Below, piece by piece: positions 24,080 through 36,312 of a stretch of DNA of 64,000 bases; position 1 is the first letter of the stretch; the number at the start of each line of letters is the position of its first letter. Made by a program: the position numbers and the translations under genes. Source of the stretch: Lingula anatina (Eukaryota > Brachiopoda > Lingulata > Lingulida > Lingulidae); NCBI RefSeq assembly GCF_001039355.2, contig NW_019776129.1, forward strand, positions 42,251-106,250, read 5' to 3'. The notes below the pieces were generated by a model. The model saw only the letters and a program-made list of their open reading frames with translations. It was not told the DNA's origin and searched no databases.

Positions 24080-26182
24080 GCCTATTTATGGACCACACGC
24101 CCCCTGTCTTTGTCTTGGGGAAGATAATACATCATTTTGTACATAACGCTGTTATAGCTACGGGTAAGGACAAAACGATATGCGGACAAATTGGTTTCAA
24201 ATTTAGCACAAACAAGTTGCCGCCCTTTTTTTTTCTCTATTCAAATACATGTACCTTGCAGATAGGGTACGTTGGTTTTGGAAGCAAACGGAAGTCAAGT
24301 GATAGATAATGCTCTCGATATGCTTGCATTTTTTGACGGGCGGGGGGGGGGGCAAGGGGGAGCAGGGTCTGTGCTGCACTTATCTTGATTGCAGACATTT
24401 CAAAAAACATTTCCTTAGGCCTATCAGTATTCAATAAATCAACCATCGACAAACCAATTTTATTTTCTTTTTTAGTTGTTTGGTCGTACACTTTCCTTTG
24501 AAGTGCACATCATAGACCATAGTTGCCATGGTTACATAGTGAAGGCAGCTATGGCGCCCGCAACTTTATGCAACCTTTCCTTGTTATTACTTTGTGGTCT
24601 AGCCGTGTCTCACAACAAACCGTGGAAGACTACATCCATACAAAATATATAGACTAAACAAAACCACATATACCTCAACTATGTGACTACACTGCACTGA
24701 GGTTTGAAGTGAATCTGGTTTGTTCTACACTGACAAGTTATTATAAGCACACTCGGCCTACTTTGACAAACCGTACAATCATCATTTCTAATCGTAAACA
24801 GTCAACCTAATCCCTATACTGCCCACACCCACTGTCACTGTTACTGAGTTTGGCTGAGTGCCTCCAATGCATTTCCACGTTCTGTAGACATACATGTAAC
24901 TGATACGGTTGGTAAGAAGCAAGGTCGTCACGACTTCAGTGAAAACGTGCCTTGCACGTACCGATCTCCAGTCATCATAATCTTTTACAAAGACCAATTT
25001 CATGGGGCAAGGCTATTTTGCATTAAAGCAGTTAAAACAACTAAAATCCCTATATATATTGCCAAGTGCGTAGTAGATTTATTTACCGGGTATTTGCAAT
25101 TGTAAAGCTATCCCGAGAAAACAGCCACAAAAACACAGCATCAGCGTGATCATGTATATGCAAATTGATACAAATTTAACTACTAGAAAATGCAATTTTA
25201 TAGCACACTCTACCATAAGTCTTTGGATTTACCGGCATAATACTTACATTTGAAGAGGGTGTTGTCTTCATCTGTATACTTAAATCACAGGAACAATTAG
25301 ACCCCTGACATTTGATGTCCGCTTAAAGTGACATATGGAGCGTAAATTACACGCAATTTAAAAATAAAATTGCTCGATGCTAGAACTGTTTATTTCAGAA
25401 GATAAGTGGCATGGTCAGGCAAGTAAAACCTTTCTATTCGTATTTATGCTGGACAAGATATAAGGGAAACGCGCTTTAAAAGTTTCGCATATCAATACTT
25501 TATATAATAGTCATAACTTTATATAATTGGCAGCATGTTCATGCAACCCATGCGTTTACAGGTCATTAGTTTTATATTATTGGATACGTGTATGAAGATG
25601 GTGCCGATCATGTGAAATGAATAAACAGCATCGGTGTTAAGATCAAATTTAATCAAAATCTAATTACGTTTTGATGTCAGCCAAAAAAAAGCAAACTTAG
25701 GTGCATATGTTTTTATCCATTTATTGGAATGAAAAATGGCTCCAACGCATTTTACAAAGCTCTTTAACAAGCATCAATTAAAGTTTTTAGGTTGGTAAGA
25801 AATATGTCCGTCAAGGCTAAGAGTAGGCCTATCTCCGATGTTTGACATTCTTGTGTATAGCCTCGATACTGGTAAACGTACAAAAGCACATGCCATGGAA
25901 GATTGCACTTATAAAATATTGAGCACGCAGGATACGCACTTTTTTCATAATGCAAATAGATTCAAAACAATTATATTGAAAAGTAAGCTGTAGTTCCCTT
26001 TCATGCTTAGATAATCATTCATTCATTCAGTCCTGCATGGATGTTTATCCTAAACATTTCTAAAAAATCAACCCTTAAACTACCTTTGCATAATATTATT
26101 TAAGGCTACCATTTTAGCACAAGTGTATCGCATTATCCTTGGTTACATTCCTTTATAAAACCAACCAATCTATTAATTATAT
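24080..26182. other. intergenic region within the cysteine-rich cluster
   Basis: About 2.1 kb with no supported exon. A poly-G tract occurs at ~24342-24352. Short frames here have no domain or composition signal. Confidence 0.5.
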
Positions 26183-27333
26183 TTATTTTGTTTCCATGAA
26201 TGCAGAGCAGAATCCACACCGTTGCCATGGATGTATTTTTCCACACGTGCAATCCTCGAGCTTGGCGCAGCAGCTGACGGTGTAACCAAAACAAGCCTCC
26301 TCTTCCCAGAGACAGCTCGGTTTTGGGGCCACGTGCTGCGTGCACCTGGGCCACTCCTTGTCTATAATTAATCCCCAGATACCTAGGGAAACATTAAAGA
26401 AATACATTGATGTGTTTTGAGATGATTATTACTATACATCGATATTCGTTCAATTGTTTAAAAACGGTACATTTTGCAAATTACCCTTTACTCGTAGACA
26501 TTTTTTATATCTGTCTTTATGTTGCTGACAACCCTTGGCCTACTGTTAGGCACACTATTTATTTATCAATCACCATAACAGTTAAAAATTAAGATATGTA
26601 TATATGGAGAGAAGAAGCATAACTTTAAACATCATAATCTACATTATCTACATATCGTAGCAGGGGGGGGGGTTAGGGGTTTCGAAAGAAGCACCCTTTT
26701 TGCTTGGAAAAGGTCCACTCTGAGTAAAATTTGATCTATTTTGGTAAAAGTTCCACTTAATCAGAAAAAGAACACCCCCTTTGAAATTGATGGCTACGGG
26801 CCTGGTGGTGGATGGGTTTAACGAGGAGTTAACGTCTTTAAACTGCATTAACATGCGTTTAAATAGGTTGAATGGTCTCATTAAAAATACATAATGTGGG
26901 GTACTAAGGGCTGACCGACTGCGGGACAAGCATACTTTCAATCTCTTTCTTTTCATGTTAAGTATCCAGTGCTTTTCGTTTTAACGGCAAGTACATCTTT
27001 TTCCAGTAACAAATACCACAGCCCTCTCAGGTGGAAATAAAAATACTGAACTTTAAATGTATAGGACTGAGGTTCGGTTAGTATTGTAAATCCCACAAAA
27101 TGTCTCTTTATCGCATCTTCACCTTCTGTATTACCTGGTGGTATGCAGAGACATTTTTCCTTTGAACTCGAAATGTCACAGCATCCTGGGCCGCTGTCTC
27201 CAGGTCTTTCTTTGAACGGACATTTTGGCATGCGTTTTCCTTTGATTTCCTTTTTATGGAGATGGGACTTGACTGGAAGAGCTTGGTTCCATAGTAAAAC
27301 CAGGAGGCAAGTGACAATTATGAAGTACCGCAT
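26183..27333 (-). CDS. secreted two-module cysteine-rich protein, split by an intron
   Basis: Two coding exons, 27333-27135 and 26382-26183 (132 residues), joined in phase 1 at 'CLCIPP|G'. This is the only cluster gene whose coding sequence is interrupted. Signal peptide 'MRYFIIVTCLLVLLWNQALP'. Module 1: C-P-F (Trp replaced by Phe), CC, C-L-C-I-P-P-G, then C after 16 residues. Module 2: C-L-W, an extra Cys, CC, 5 residues, C-T-C, 8 residues, C-G-F-C, so it carries two extra cysteines that could pair. The frame of exon 1 runs on into the intron, but that extension has no cysteines. A donor at 27636 suggests a non-coding first exon. Most divergent member of the cluster. Confidence 0.75.
26650..26815. 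mobile_element. copy of the CAGGCCCG-type short element
   Basis: The right end reads 'gatggctacgggcctgg', matching the inverted terminus of the element at 5636-5795 (also next to 'caatttcaaa'-like sequence). The left end is a poly-G tract near 26663. It lies in the intron of the fourth cysteine-rich gene. Confidence 0.4.
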
Positions 27334-27699
27334 CTCCGTTGTGAATCGGTTTCTGTACTGGAAACGCGAGTTTTATGCAACTGAAAATATCAATTTCAGG
27401 TGTCAGTTTTCCATTTGCGCCTTTATTCACTGAGAAAAAAAGTTATTTTCCTTTGTATAAAAAAGGCCTTTAGGATTCAGATGTTATCTCCCCAGACCAC
27501 GACGCTGATCATTATAAAACAAAGTTTGGTATTTACCTCCAAATATGCAATACTTCATTATTACAAGTGTATTCTACCAATATCTATAATGGCTACTGAC
27601 ATTTCATAAGAACACAGTCTCATGAATAAGACTCACCTTTAGGAGAGAAAGAATCAGTTGACTCAGGGGCTCGTGCTCATCAGAATCTACAGATATAAA

Positions 27700-29783
27700 C
27701 GTCTTCCTTATTTTATTACAACTCTTGTGTGTTTACATAAATGTATTTTAATATATTATAACTAGGGTCTCTCCTCAAAAGTGCCATAACTATTAATTTG
27801 ACATTCAAATTGATGACGTTAGTGGACTAATATGCAGTAATGTTAAATAACGGCGTAAACTTAAAGGGATACCTGTTTTCAAATTGTCCCCTCAGCACTA
27901 ACGCCCATGTTTATTAGGCTTTTATTACAGAATTCAGGTCTATCTAGACCATCAGTGGCTACCTAGACCTTTGGTACCAATTGGTGCTTGCAAACAGAGC
28001 GATGCAAATCAGTTGACAAATACATTAATTAACATCATTTTTCTAGAAACCAGGACGAAGTCTTTATGGATAAATAAAGAAGACATGCGCAGTACCTTAC
28101 CAGTCAGCATGTCCCACGTTATGTCTATAATATGGCTAGGGTATCTCATGACAGACATACACTCGTCCTTCGATATCGTTTAAAACTATATTTCATCGTG
28201 CGAGTTTAATTTATGTTTACATATTTTTTTAACTTCTGAATAATTAATATTGAAGCCCGTCAACCATGCTAAATGTGCCAATTTTCGCTAGTCGTCAGTA
28301 AAAAGCATAACCCTGTGACCTTGCGGAACATTTTATGTCTTTTAACTAACAGGAAGGCCCTTATTTGACCTTGACCGCTTTGAAGGGTCTGGCTTGTCTA
28401 CTGGGCAGTACTCACAAGTGCTCTTCTAGCTTTCTTGTAATTGTAACGGTCATTGTCACAACAAAAGATGCGTCAATTTGACTGCTCCTATTGGCTGGCC
28501 AACTTACCGCATGGATAGGAAAAAAGTTTCAATCTAAGTGTTTTTAAACATCATGACATAATGGCAATAAATATTAAGTTAAAGGACCCAAAAGTAATTA
28601 CCTTGGGATATTTGGGGTTAATAACATACCCAGTATCTTACAAATATGGAATAGCATGTTCATTTCTAAGCTCTAAGCGTATTTCCCGGCCAGACCTTGA
28701 AGACAACTACGAGTGCACTTCTTCATTATCTCTATCCCTGCAGGAACCGATTGCAACTTCTGGTGAGCCACCACCTACAGTGTAATTTGTACTGGATATT
28801 ACATTACAATAAAGCAGAAACGGGACAAAAAAAGGCAGTTGTCTTCAGACGATTTGTAAAAATTTATTCAGATACGTTACCGATACATACGTTACCAAAT
28901 AGCGTGTTGATTGTTGTTGTTTTTTGTTGTCCATCATTGCAACTACTGTATGTGAGCCCACACGTGGTTCTACGTCATATTTTTCTTTGCTCGATATCCC
29001 TCGATACATACGTTACCTATATTTCTATAACTGTTATCTGCTTACAATTTTTGTGCTGAATTTTACATTACAATAAAATAGAAACAGGACAAAAGGCGGA
29101 GGTCGTCTTGAAACGAATTGTGGAAAAAATTGTTCACATGAAACATACAGTGTACGTTACCGATACATACACCCAATTGTAATTAAGTTTCTATTCTAGA
29201 ATTCCTTTCAGCCACACACGTTTGTAAATATAATTATAACGTACAGTTTACCTGTGTTGGATAATACATACAATACAAAAGCATGATTTTCCTAAAACAT
29301 TATCTTTCAAAACGTAGGACACGCAATAGGGATTTTTTAACCATTATCTCATGAAGTCACAAGCAATATCTTAATCAAAGATGAAGTCTCATTTCATCCT
29401 ATGAAGTCGATTTGTCAGTAAAATCAGGTATTTATCCCATGAAGTGGTAATATACCATGAAGTATCTTAACAAACGTTTCCAATACGTTGATTGATTCAA
29501 CTGATGCTATGAGCGCTGAAATCAGTGTGTTATTGTCTAGTTTCCTTGGACTACGATACTGACCTCCAAATGTCGTCAAATACAGTATCTTACATAGCTA
29601 GAATAACGACTCAGCGAAATTTGCAAAAATATGAGTTCGCAAGCTCCAAACTCCGACGAAATGTTTTCATCGTCAATGACAATTATTCAGTACAACTTGA
29701 TCGGCTGGAAAGTACTGTAAACTGCCCTTTGAACTCAGTCCGTTCCCGGTGTTGAGCAACACAGAGTCCTACCATTCTAGATC
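27700..29783. other. intergenic region
   Basis: About 2.1 kb with no supported exon; it separates the cysteine-rich cluster from the lectin/VWA region. The start probably contains the promoter of the gene ending at 26183. Diverged direct repeats are listed separately. Confidence 0.45.
28786..29171. repeat. diverged ~110-bp direct repeat, two copies
   Basis: 'tacattacaataaa' followed by '(c/t)agaaac(g/a)ggacaaaa' and ending 'gttaccgatacatac' occurs at about 28786-28892 and again at about 29051-29171. Origin unknown. Confidence 0.6.
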
Positions 29784-31647
29784 TTAGCGAATATAAATGT
29801 TACCATATGGCATATCAGGGTCCGGTTTGTGTCCGTCACAACGTCCTGTACCACAAGGATCGTGCGCGGGACAGACTCCCTCGACGGTGGACGCCCGGAA
29901 GTAGTAGTACGCAGACGTCTCCACAATCGACAAACCTATTCCCGTAGTAAGAACCGGCCCTTTACTACCAAACGGGTGACTGCTGTTCACCGCCCCTAGG
30001 TCGTAGAATTGGATGGGGACAATATCAGAGCATGAACTGTTGCCCACGATTTTCACGATGCCACAGTTCAACGGGCTTGCCGTGAAATCTACGAGGCTAC
30101 TTCCATTACACACGACCCAGTTGTTGATGGTGGATTTGACCATGAACTGCTGATTTCCTATGGAACTCCAGAGCCAGAAGTCTACAGCATTGAAATCCGT
30201 CTCGTTCAGAGGAGGAGTGATGGAGATAGGAACATCGCCCTCGCTCACCGTCCAATTTGGTCTTGGGGTCAAGGCACCTGTCAATTCCGGACCAAAATTT
30301 GTGAAGTTGTAACTCCAGACGAGCGTCCATCCTCCTCCGTCAGAGTCCATATCACAGAAAACCTACATCAAGAAAATGAATGTGTTTAACGTCTTTGATA
30401 TTACGGTGATATGACGGTGTTTGATATTATTTCAAAATCAAATGATCACACATATTTGGCATTACTAGTTATGTCTTTCAGCGACAATAATAATTAATTA
30501 TGATGGTGTGGTATATCAGTATATTGCTGACCAACTGGAGTTCGGTTAGCTTACAAGTACACTTCTTCTGTACATGGTCCCATACCATAATACAAAAAAG
30601 GGTAAGCAGTCGTTTTTTGTGCATGTTACACCTAAGTCTTACTGTACTGTCAGCAGACATAACTTAAAATTGCTAAACGAGCATAAATAACATGAAGAAT
30701 AATACATATAACACAAAATTCTGTCGGTGCAATATTATGCACGCATAACATTAATGTCCACTTATGTCGTAGACATATGTGAAGCTTATACTGCACCTGA
30801 AAAGCCTGGCCCCCTGTTGAGATCCAGTATACGCCGCTTTCTGCTTCCGGTCTACTCTGTAAGATATCTGTACAGTTTGTCCCTGGGTCGGCTTCAGAAT
30901 CGCCGAGATTTGATGCGGCGCCGTCCGTCTGCAAATGTAAGTTTAGATTAATTAAATGTTCTTTTAATAGGAACATTCACTTGTGTACACGCACGTGATT
31001 GGGTTGATGCGCAAGTTAAATTGCCTGATTTGAATTTTGCGTCTTTCAAAAAATTCTTATGTATAGAAAATTACAGCTCAATGACTCTGGAAACCGCGTT
31101 GAACAATGCAACGGACCAGTGCGCTGTTATAGAACACAATGTACACTGTTATTGTTGTAAGTAAGGTTAAACAGATGAGACTTAAAGAGCAATATCGCAT
31201 AAGGTTGAACGTGACAAATAAGATATTAATCTTATCTTACCTTAATATTAAAACAAAACAGAGTAAAAACATAAATATTTAAACTTAAAACCCTGAACTC
31301 ACGTTTGACCTATCGGCTGGCATATCACAAAAGAACCTCATAATAATACAGCTGCTGTCAACCTGGGCGTCTTCTATATCAGATGATGTTAATTCTGTGC
31401 TGAACACTGTGCACATCCGTGACTCTGTACAAAACTGCACAGATTTGGCTTCAGTCGATTCGAATCTCTGCCGCGCGCAGTCCTGCATGCTCTCGTGGGG
31501 TTCCTCTGTGAGAACGCTAGCGTTCGACCCCGAGGAGCCGTGGATATGCACTCCATGCGAAAGCGTTGCTTTACATGACTGAACTTTCACGCCACTGACA
31601 ATCAGTGGGAGAACAACGCACACGAGTTCTGAAATTAAGATTGGCAT
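29784..31647 (-). CDS. secreted apple/PAN-like plus fibrinogen-like domain protein (putative lectin)
   Basis: Three coding exons, all phase 0: 31647-31303, 30928-30797 and 30362-29784 (351 residues). Residues 1-24 are a signal peptide ('MPILISELVCVVLPLIVSGV'). Residues ~25-108 carry six cysteines in an apple/PAN-like pattern ending 'CIIMRFFC'. Exon 2 starts the fibrinogen-related domain (Cys 134 'CTDILQ', then 'SGVYWI'). Across the junction to exon 3 it reads 'FQ|VFCDMDSDGGGWTLVWSY', the classic fibrinogen C-domain opening. The rest is divergent, ending 'PYGNIYIR'. Donor 2 is the less usual 'cag|gtgcag'. Fibrinogen-related proteins of invertebrates often bind acetylated sugars; that role is inferred. 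Its first exon is the left anchor of the segmental duplication, and a broken copy lies at 43581-43684. Confidence 0.82.
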
Positions 31648-33871
31648 ATGTACTGCTTATGTACAATAGTTTGCACGACAAATGGGATTGTGCAAAAACA
31701 TTGTAATGAATATCACTAATATCACTAAAAGAAAATAACAAATTTACTAAATAATTAATCTATCGTTCTTACTTATACACAAAGTGAAAACAAACCGTTC
31801 TTGATGTAATCACGGGTATCAAATATGCAGTTCTAATCAGTATCAAAATTAGTTTTGCCTCCTAAACTGCATTTCTCTCTATAAATCCCCTTGGAACCTA
31901 CCTAAGACGATAAAACCCGCGATTTTCTGTGAAATACACAACATTTCAGCGTTTGGCAAATTTGAAACACTTCAAAGACTTGGTATCTGTAGACAAAATA
32001 TTTTCCATTCCCTCTTTTATTCAACATTGGATAAAAATAATTTTCTCCATCTGTATATTTCCCAGGACCTTTACAAAAAAGACTGACGGTAGATGAATAA
32101 TTAAGCAAGCAGTTTCTATTCTATTTTATTTTTGATATTACAAGGCATCGCAGCGTCTCCACAGACACCCTATTGTTTCTGCTGTATTTTTTCTTCATCG
32201 TGTAAATATATCGAATCGTCGTCTGGCATTTTCTTATACTTGTCATAACAACTAATACAAAGGAGATGCGCAAGCTTTTAATCAATAACACGTTATGCCA
32301 GCTTATATCCCGTACATCACTGGTAATAGACAACATTTAAGTGTCGTATATGATAAGCGCTTTACCGAGAAGTATTGGTTTTTTTTTTCGTCTGCAGACA
32401 TCCAAAATTCAAGGGGGAGACGTAAAATGAATAAATAATTACGCAAATGTTGCGTTTTAGAAAGAAGCACAAAAGCTTGGTAGGCCGGTAGCAGCACCTC
32501 TATTTTTTGGTCTTTTAGGCACCATCACTTAAACGCCTGAAGGTATCTGTCGTATATACATGTACATGTATTAATCACACATACCAAATTGATTATTTTA
32601 CCTGTAAAATCGCTTTTAGCTGTTGGCTGAAATTGTTCCTTTCATTATATACACACCATAATTGTTTTAGAATTCAGGCCACTGTTCTTTTTTATCAAAT
32701 ACTTTATCCAAAGTCTACAATGCAAAACTCTCCCGATAAAGAGGTGTTTGCCATTCACTTGACTGCTCAGTGATAATAAGCCATGATACCTTCTACTTCT
32801 AAGATAATACTCTTGAAATTATGTCTATTTAGTTCCTTCTTATCTAATGGCTACTTGAGATGACGTAAAGGTCTTCCCAAGATTATTAATATTAGTACTT
32901 TTACAATTACAGTTACGACTGTTACTCGTGTGATTTAGACATGCGTTCAGGAGGTTAAACAATCATCCAGCACTGTATCTATCAAATCCAGCAATATTCT
33001 ACAATTAATTAAAACTTAAAATTTTAAACCATATTGTGTGGGTTGGAAAGTGAATAAGGCTTCTAACAACTTCGAAATATAGGATCTCTCTTTCTCCCTC
33101 TCTCATTCTCTCCGTGTGTGTGTGTGTGTGTATTTGCGTGTGAGTGCGCGCGCGCTAGTGTGCGTGTGTGCTCATGTGCACGTTTGCCTGATGAAATAAG
33201 CTCGTATCTAGTTTTCAGCACTCGACGTAATCGTCATCCTTTCATCACAGCCACTTAGATATCAATTACGTGTTTGTCCCCCGTGTAGACATAAGATGGT
33301 AACCAGGCAGGCCGGGTAAAGGTTACGAGAAAGATACACAGTGAAGTTGTCTACTGCTGACCTCTATCTCATGTCAAACACGGGTTATGCGTTACGCTGT
33401 GCTAGCATACAAATGTATGCCCTGTACTTTGCATGGGTCTTAAGCTATAATCACTTATTAGTAAACATATCCAGACCCAATGTCTGATGGGATAAGAAGT
33501 CGATGTACTTGTATAGAGGTGCATACATGTACAGTCAAGTAAGGCTACACACGTATTTCATCAGTACCTTGCCTTGAAGGGAAATACGTACTTTTTCGTG
33601 TTAATAATCTTCATCATTTGGAGCCATGCGTGGAAGGCAATTTTTAATAACTTTACTAATTAATTGAACATTAGGTGTTTTTATGCGTTTATGCGCTCTT
33701 AAACCTGCTATCTAACTTAAATGCGGATTAAAAAAAATACAGAAATATTGTATGACTTATCGTAACATAACCATTAAATATAAGCATATTTATACACACT
33801 GGCCACAAGGATTGGTGGTGACATCAAAACAACAAGAAACAGACAAAGTACTTGACAGATAGATAGATGGG

Positions 33872-33905
<34 letters not shown>
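33872..33905. repeat. (AAT)n microsatellite
   Basis: About eleven AAT units; absent from the matching place in unit B. Confidence 0.9.
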
Positions 33906-33908
<3 letters not shown>

Positions 33909-34881
33909 GATAAACAAATGATTATTACCACATGAATGGCAAGAACAACTATTTACATGTATATTTGAATTTGTAACTTTCCCAATCAGAGAAGGTAGCT
34001 TTGGCGAAACGTAAACATAGTAGAACTAGGTGTCTACGATAATATTTATTGTCTAGTTACGTTACATTATCAAGAAAATAAAGAAAAATCTAGCTACATT
34101 TATATAGCATTACATTATTGAGAAAGAATAAGCCAAGTCAAAATTTAAATGTGTTTGGAGCACCGTCTCTCCTATTAAATTATACTACGACACGTCTACA
34201 GCCTTGCATATCAGAGCAACTTGTTTTAAAATATTTTTTTAATAATTTTACAAACTCGTGAACGTTCGCTGGGGACATACATGTATCGGCCGATAGTTCA
34301 CGACGTTGTCTAGAATGCTGTCATGAATGTGTATTACATGAGTACAATGATATTTTATCATGCCAGAGATTTTCAACCGCACGCGGCACACCGGGATCTG
34401 GGCGGAAGATAAATGTGACGTCAGTTATCTTTCATTGTAAAGGTTGTCAAGGGACAAGACAAAGTGTCGAACCATCTCGTATTTCCGTTATTTAGGATTG
34501 CCTTTACCTGTATTGCTTAAAGAAATCTGAAATTAATCTTTTGTAGAGTGTTTTACGGCAAAAGAGGAAGATGACAAAGACATCAATGAGAAAATGTTCA
34601 CACAAGATCGAGCTTTTGCTAATTGCTAGTTTTGATTAAATATAAGGCGTAAATTCAATTTTTCGTTCTCGATTAATATAATGTCTATCATTTTTTCTAT
34701 CTGAGTGTTGTGGTTTAAGTAACTTTCCCCATTCCTGAAAGAAAACTTTTTCATCAAGTCAATCTGCTTTAAACTATAATAGATTTTGACCCACTTAGGT
34801 CAAGCTAACCCTAACCATTATAACTATATGGAGGGCGGACTTTCTGTTACACGGACCCTCAGTTTCGCCGCACCGCTTTAC

Positions 34882-35291
34882 CAGGCCTACACAACTACCA
34901 GACTCGGCACCTAAGGATCCTGAATTAACCGGTATATCGGACCACACTACCCGTTTTCAAGGTGTGTGTCAGATCGCATTTCGGAGTATCAGCCAGAACA
35001 CCGACAGGATGAGCCCTGGCATGCTCGGCTGTCAACTTGATTGGAAAGTAAACGATTGTCGTAAAATCGCTATATGATTTTAAAACCGGGTGCATAAGTT
35101 TGAAAGCCACCTAGATGAACCTAAGACTGCTACATTAATCTAATACAATGCAAAAAAGCCCTATCAAAAGTGGTTAAAACATTCAAACCGAATGTCATAA
35201 AGTCCCCATATATCCCCATAGAGACAANTGCATGTGAACGAAGCCTAATTCAGGATCCTTAGGTGCCGAGTCTGGTAGTTGGGAAGGCCTG
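34882..35291. mobile_element. MITE-like DNA transposon with 45-bp inverted repeats and 5-bp target duplication
   Basis: The 410-base insert starts 'caggcctacacaactaccag' and ends with its inverted counterpart 'aactaccag...' / '...gaaggcctg'. About 43 of 45 terminal positions match. It is flanked by 'tttac' on both sides (34877-34881, 35292-35296). Unit B has the empty site with a single 'tttac' at about 47068-47072. It has no transposase ORF and contains the N at 35227. Superfamily not assigned. Confidence 0.88.
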
Positions 35292-35335
35292 TTTACACCC
35301 CATAGTGATTCTCTACAACCGATTGCTAGAGTAGG

Positions 35336-35339
35336 CAAA

Positions 35340-35378
<39 letters not shown>

Positions 35379-35381
35379 AGA
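35336..35381. repeat. (AAAT)n microsatellite
   Basis: About eleven AAAT units; unit B has a short AAAAT tract at the same place (~47113-47138). Confidence 0.9.
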
Positions 35382-36312
35382 GAATAAAATAAAAAAAAGA
35401 AAAAAGCGTTCTCCAAGGAGTAAACGAAGTGTTATTAAATGTGAAATCTTGTAGCGCTATACACGGTACATCACCGTCACGAGGTATACAGCATTTTGTC
35501 TGGAACCAAGATGTAGGGACACCTTGTGTACTAAATTATGTGTCCGGAATATATTCCAGAACAAACACTGTTTGTCACCTGTCTTTGCTGCTTAAACAAA
35601 CGATTCTGATAAACATGGCTGAATATCTGTTAAAATGATGAATACCCTGGTTGTTAAATGATAAATGATTGAGCGATTAATTGAAAAGGTATCGACCATA
35701 ACGTCGCTGACTGTATGCTGTGTTATATCATTTCCCCATCAGTCAGGAAAGACATCTTTTCTTTTTGCACAAGCAAGGAAGACTGCATATTTCGCAGGAT
35801 CTCTGTTGTTGTGAGGGGAATTAATTTTAAAAGGAAGAGTGCTTTAAGAACGAATCTAGTGCCGAAAGTGAAGATTTATCAGTCTCGAATCATTACTGCC
35901 GATACCCGTATCTGGACTTTATCGAATAGCGGTTTGTTCCTACAGTGTGGCCTTCACGGGGAAACCGAGGGAGAAATACACACTAGGCTAATCCAAAACT
36001 TAAGCATTTTCAGTTGTTGCTGTGCGATTTCTATCAAGCCATATTCGATATAAGATCCTTAAGAAGGGCTTACCGTTGGTATGGACACAAAAACGAACAA
36101 ACTCTAAAAGGTCAATTTTGTCAAAACAATGAGGATGAAAGGTGTGAATAGTCCAGAGAAGTTATGTCCAATTTAAAACCACAGTTGGTTTTCACCCTTG
36201 AAACACTTGCTAATATGAGAGATAAGAAGTTCATTGCTGACAAAGAGAAGGCAATAGAGCAGTGCAGGAGAGCGACACTCATCATAGCTGGATTAAATAA
36301 GAAGTGTGCACC

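Larger units (their letters stand above)
31648..36312. other. divergent intergenic region between lectin gene and VWA gene A
   Basis: It serves as 5' flank of both the lectin gene (-) and VWA gene A (+), and is duplicated at 43685-48056. The last ~600 bases are well conserved between the copies with reading frames disrupted in one of them, so it is more likely promoter or 5' UTR than coding. It contains listed microsatellites and one transposon. Confidence 0.55.

Noticed and set aside
26648-26956. 102-codon - strand frame in the intron of the fourth cysteine-rich gene
   Set aside because: Covers a CAGGCCCG-type repeat and intron sequence; no cysteine module, no phase-compatible splice sites.
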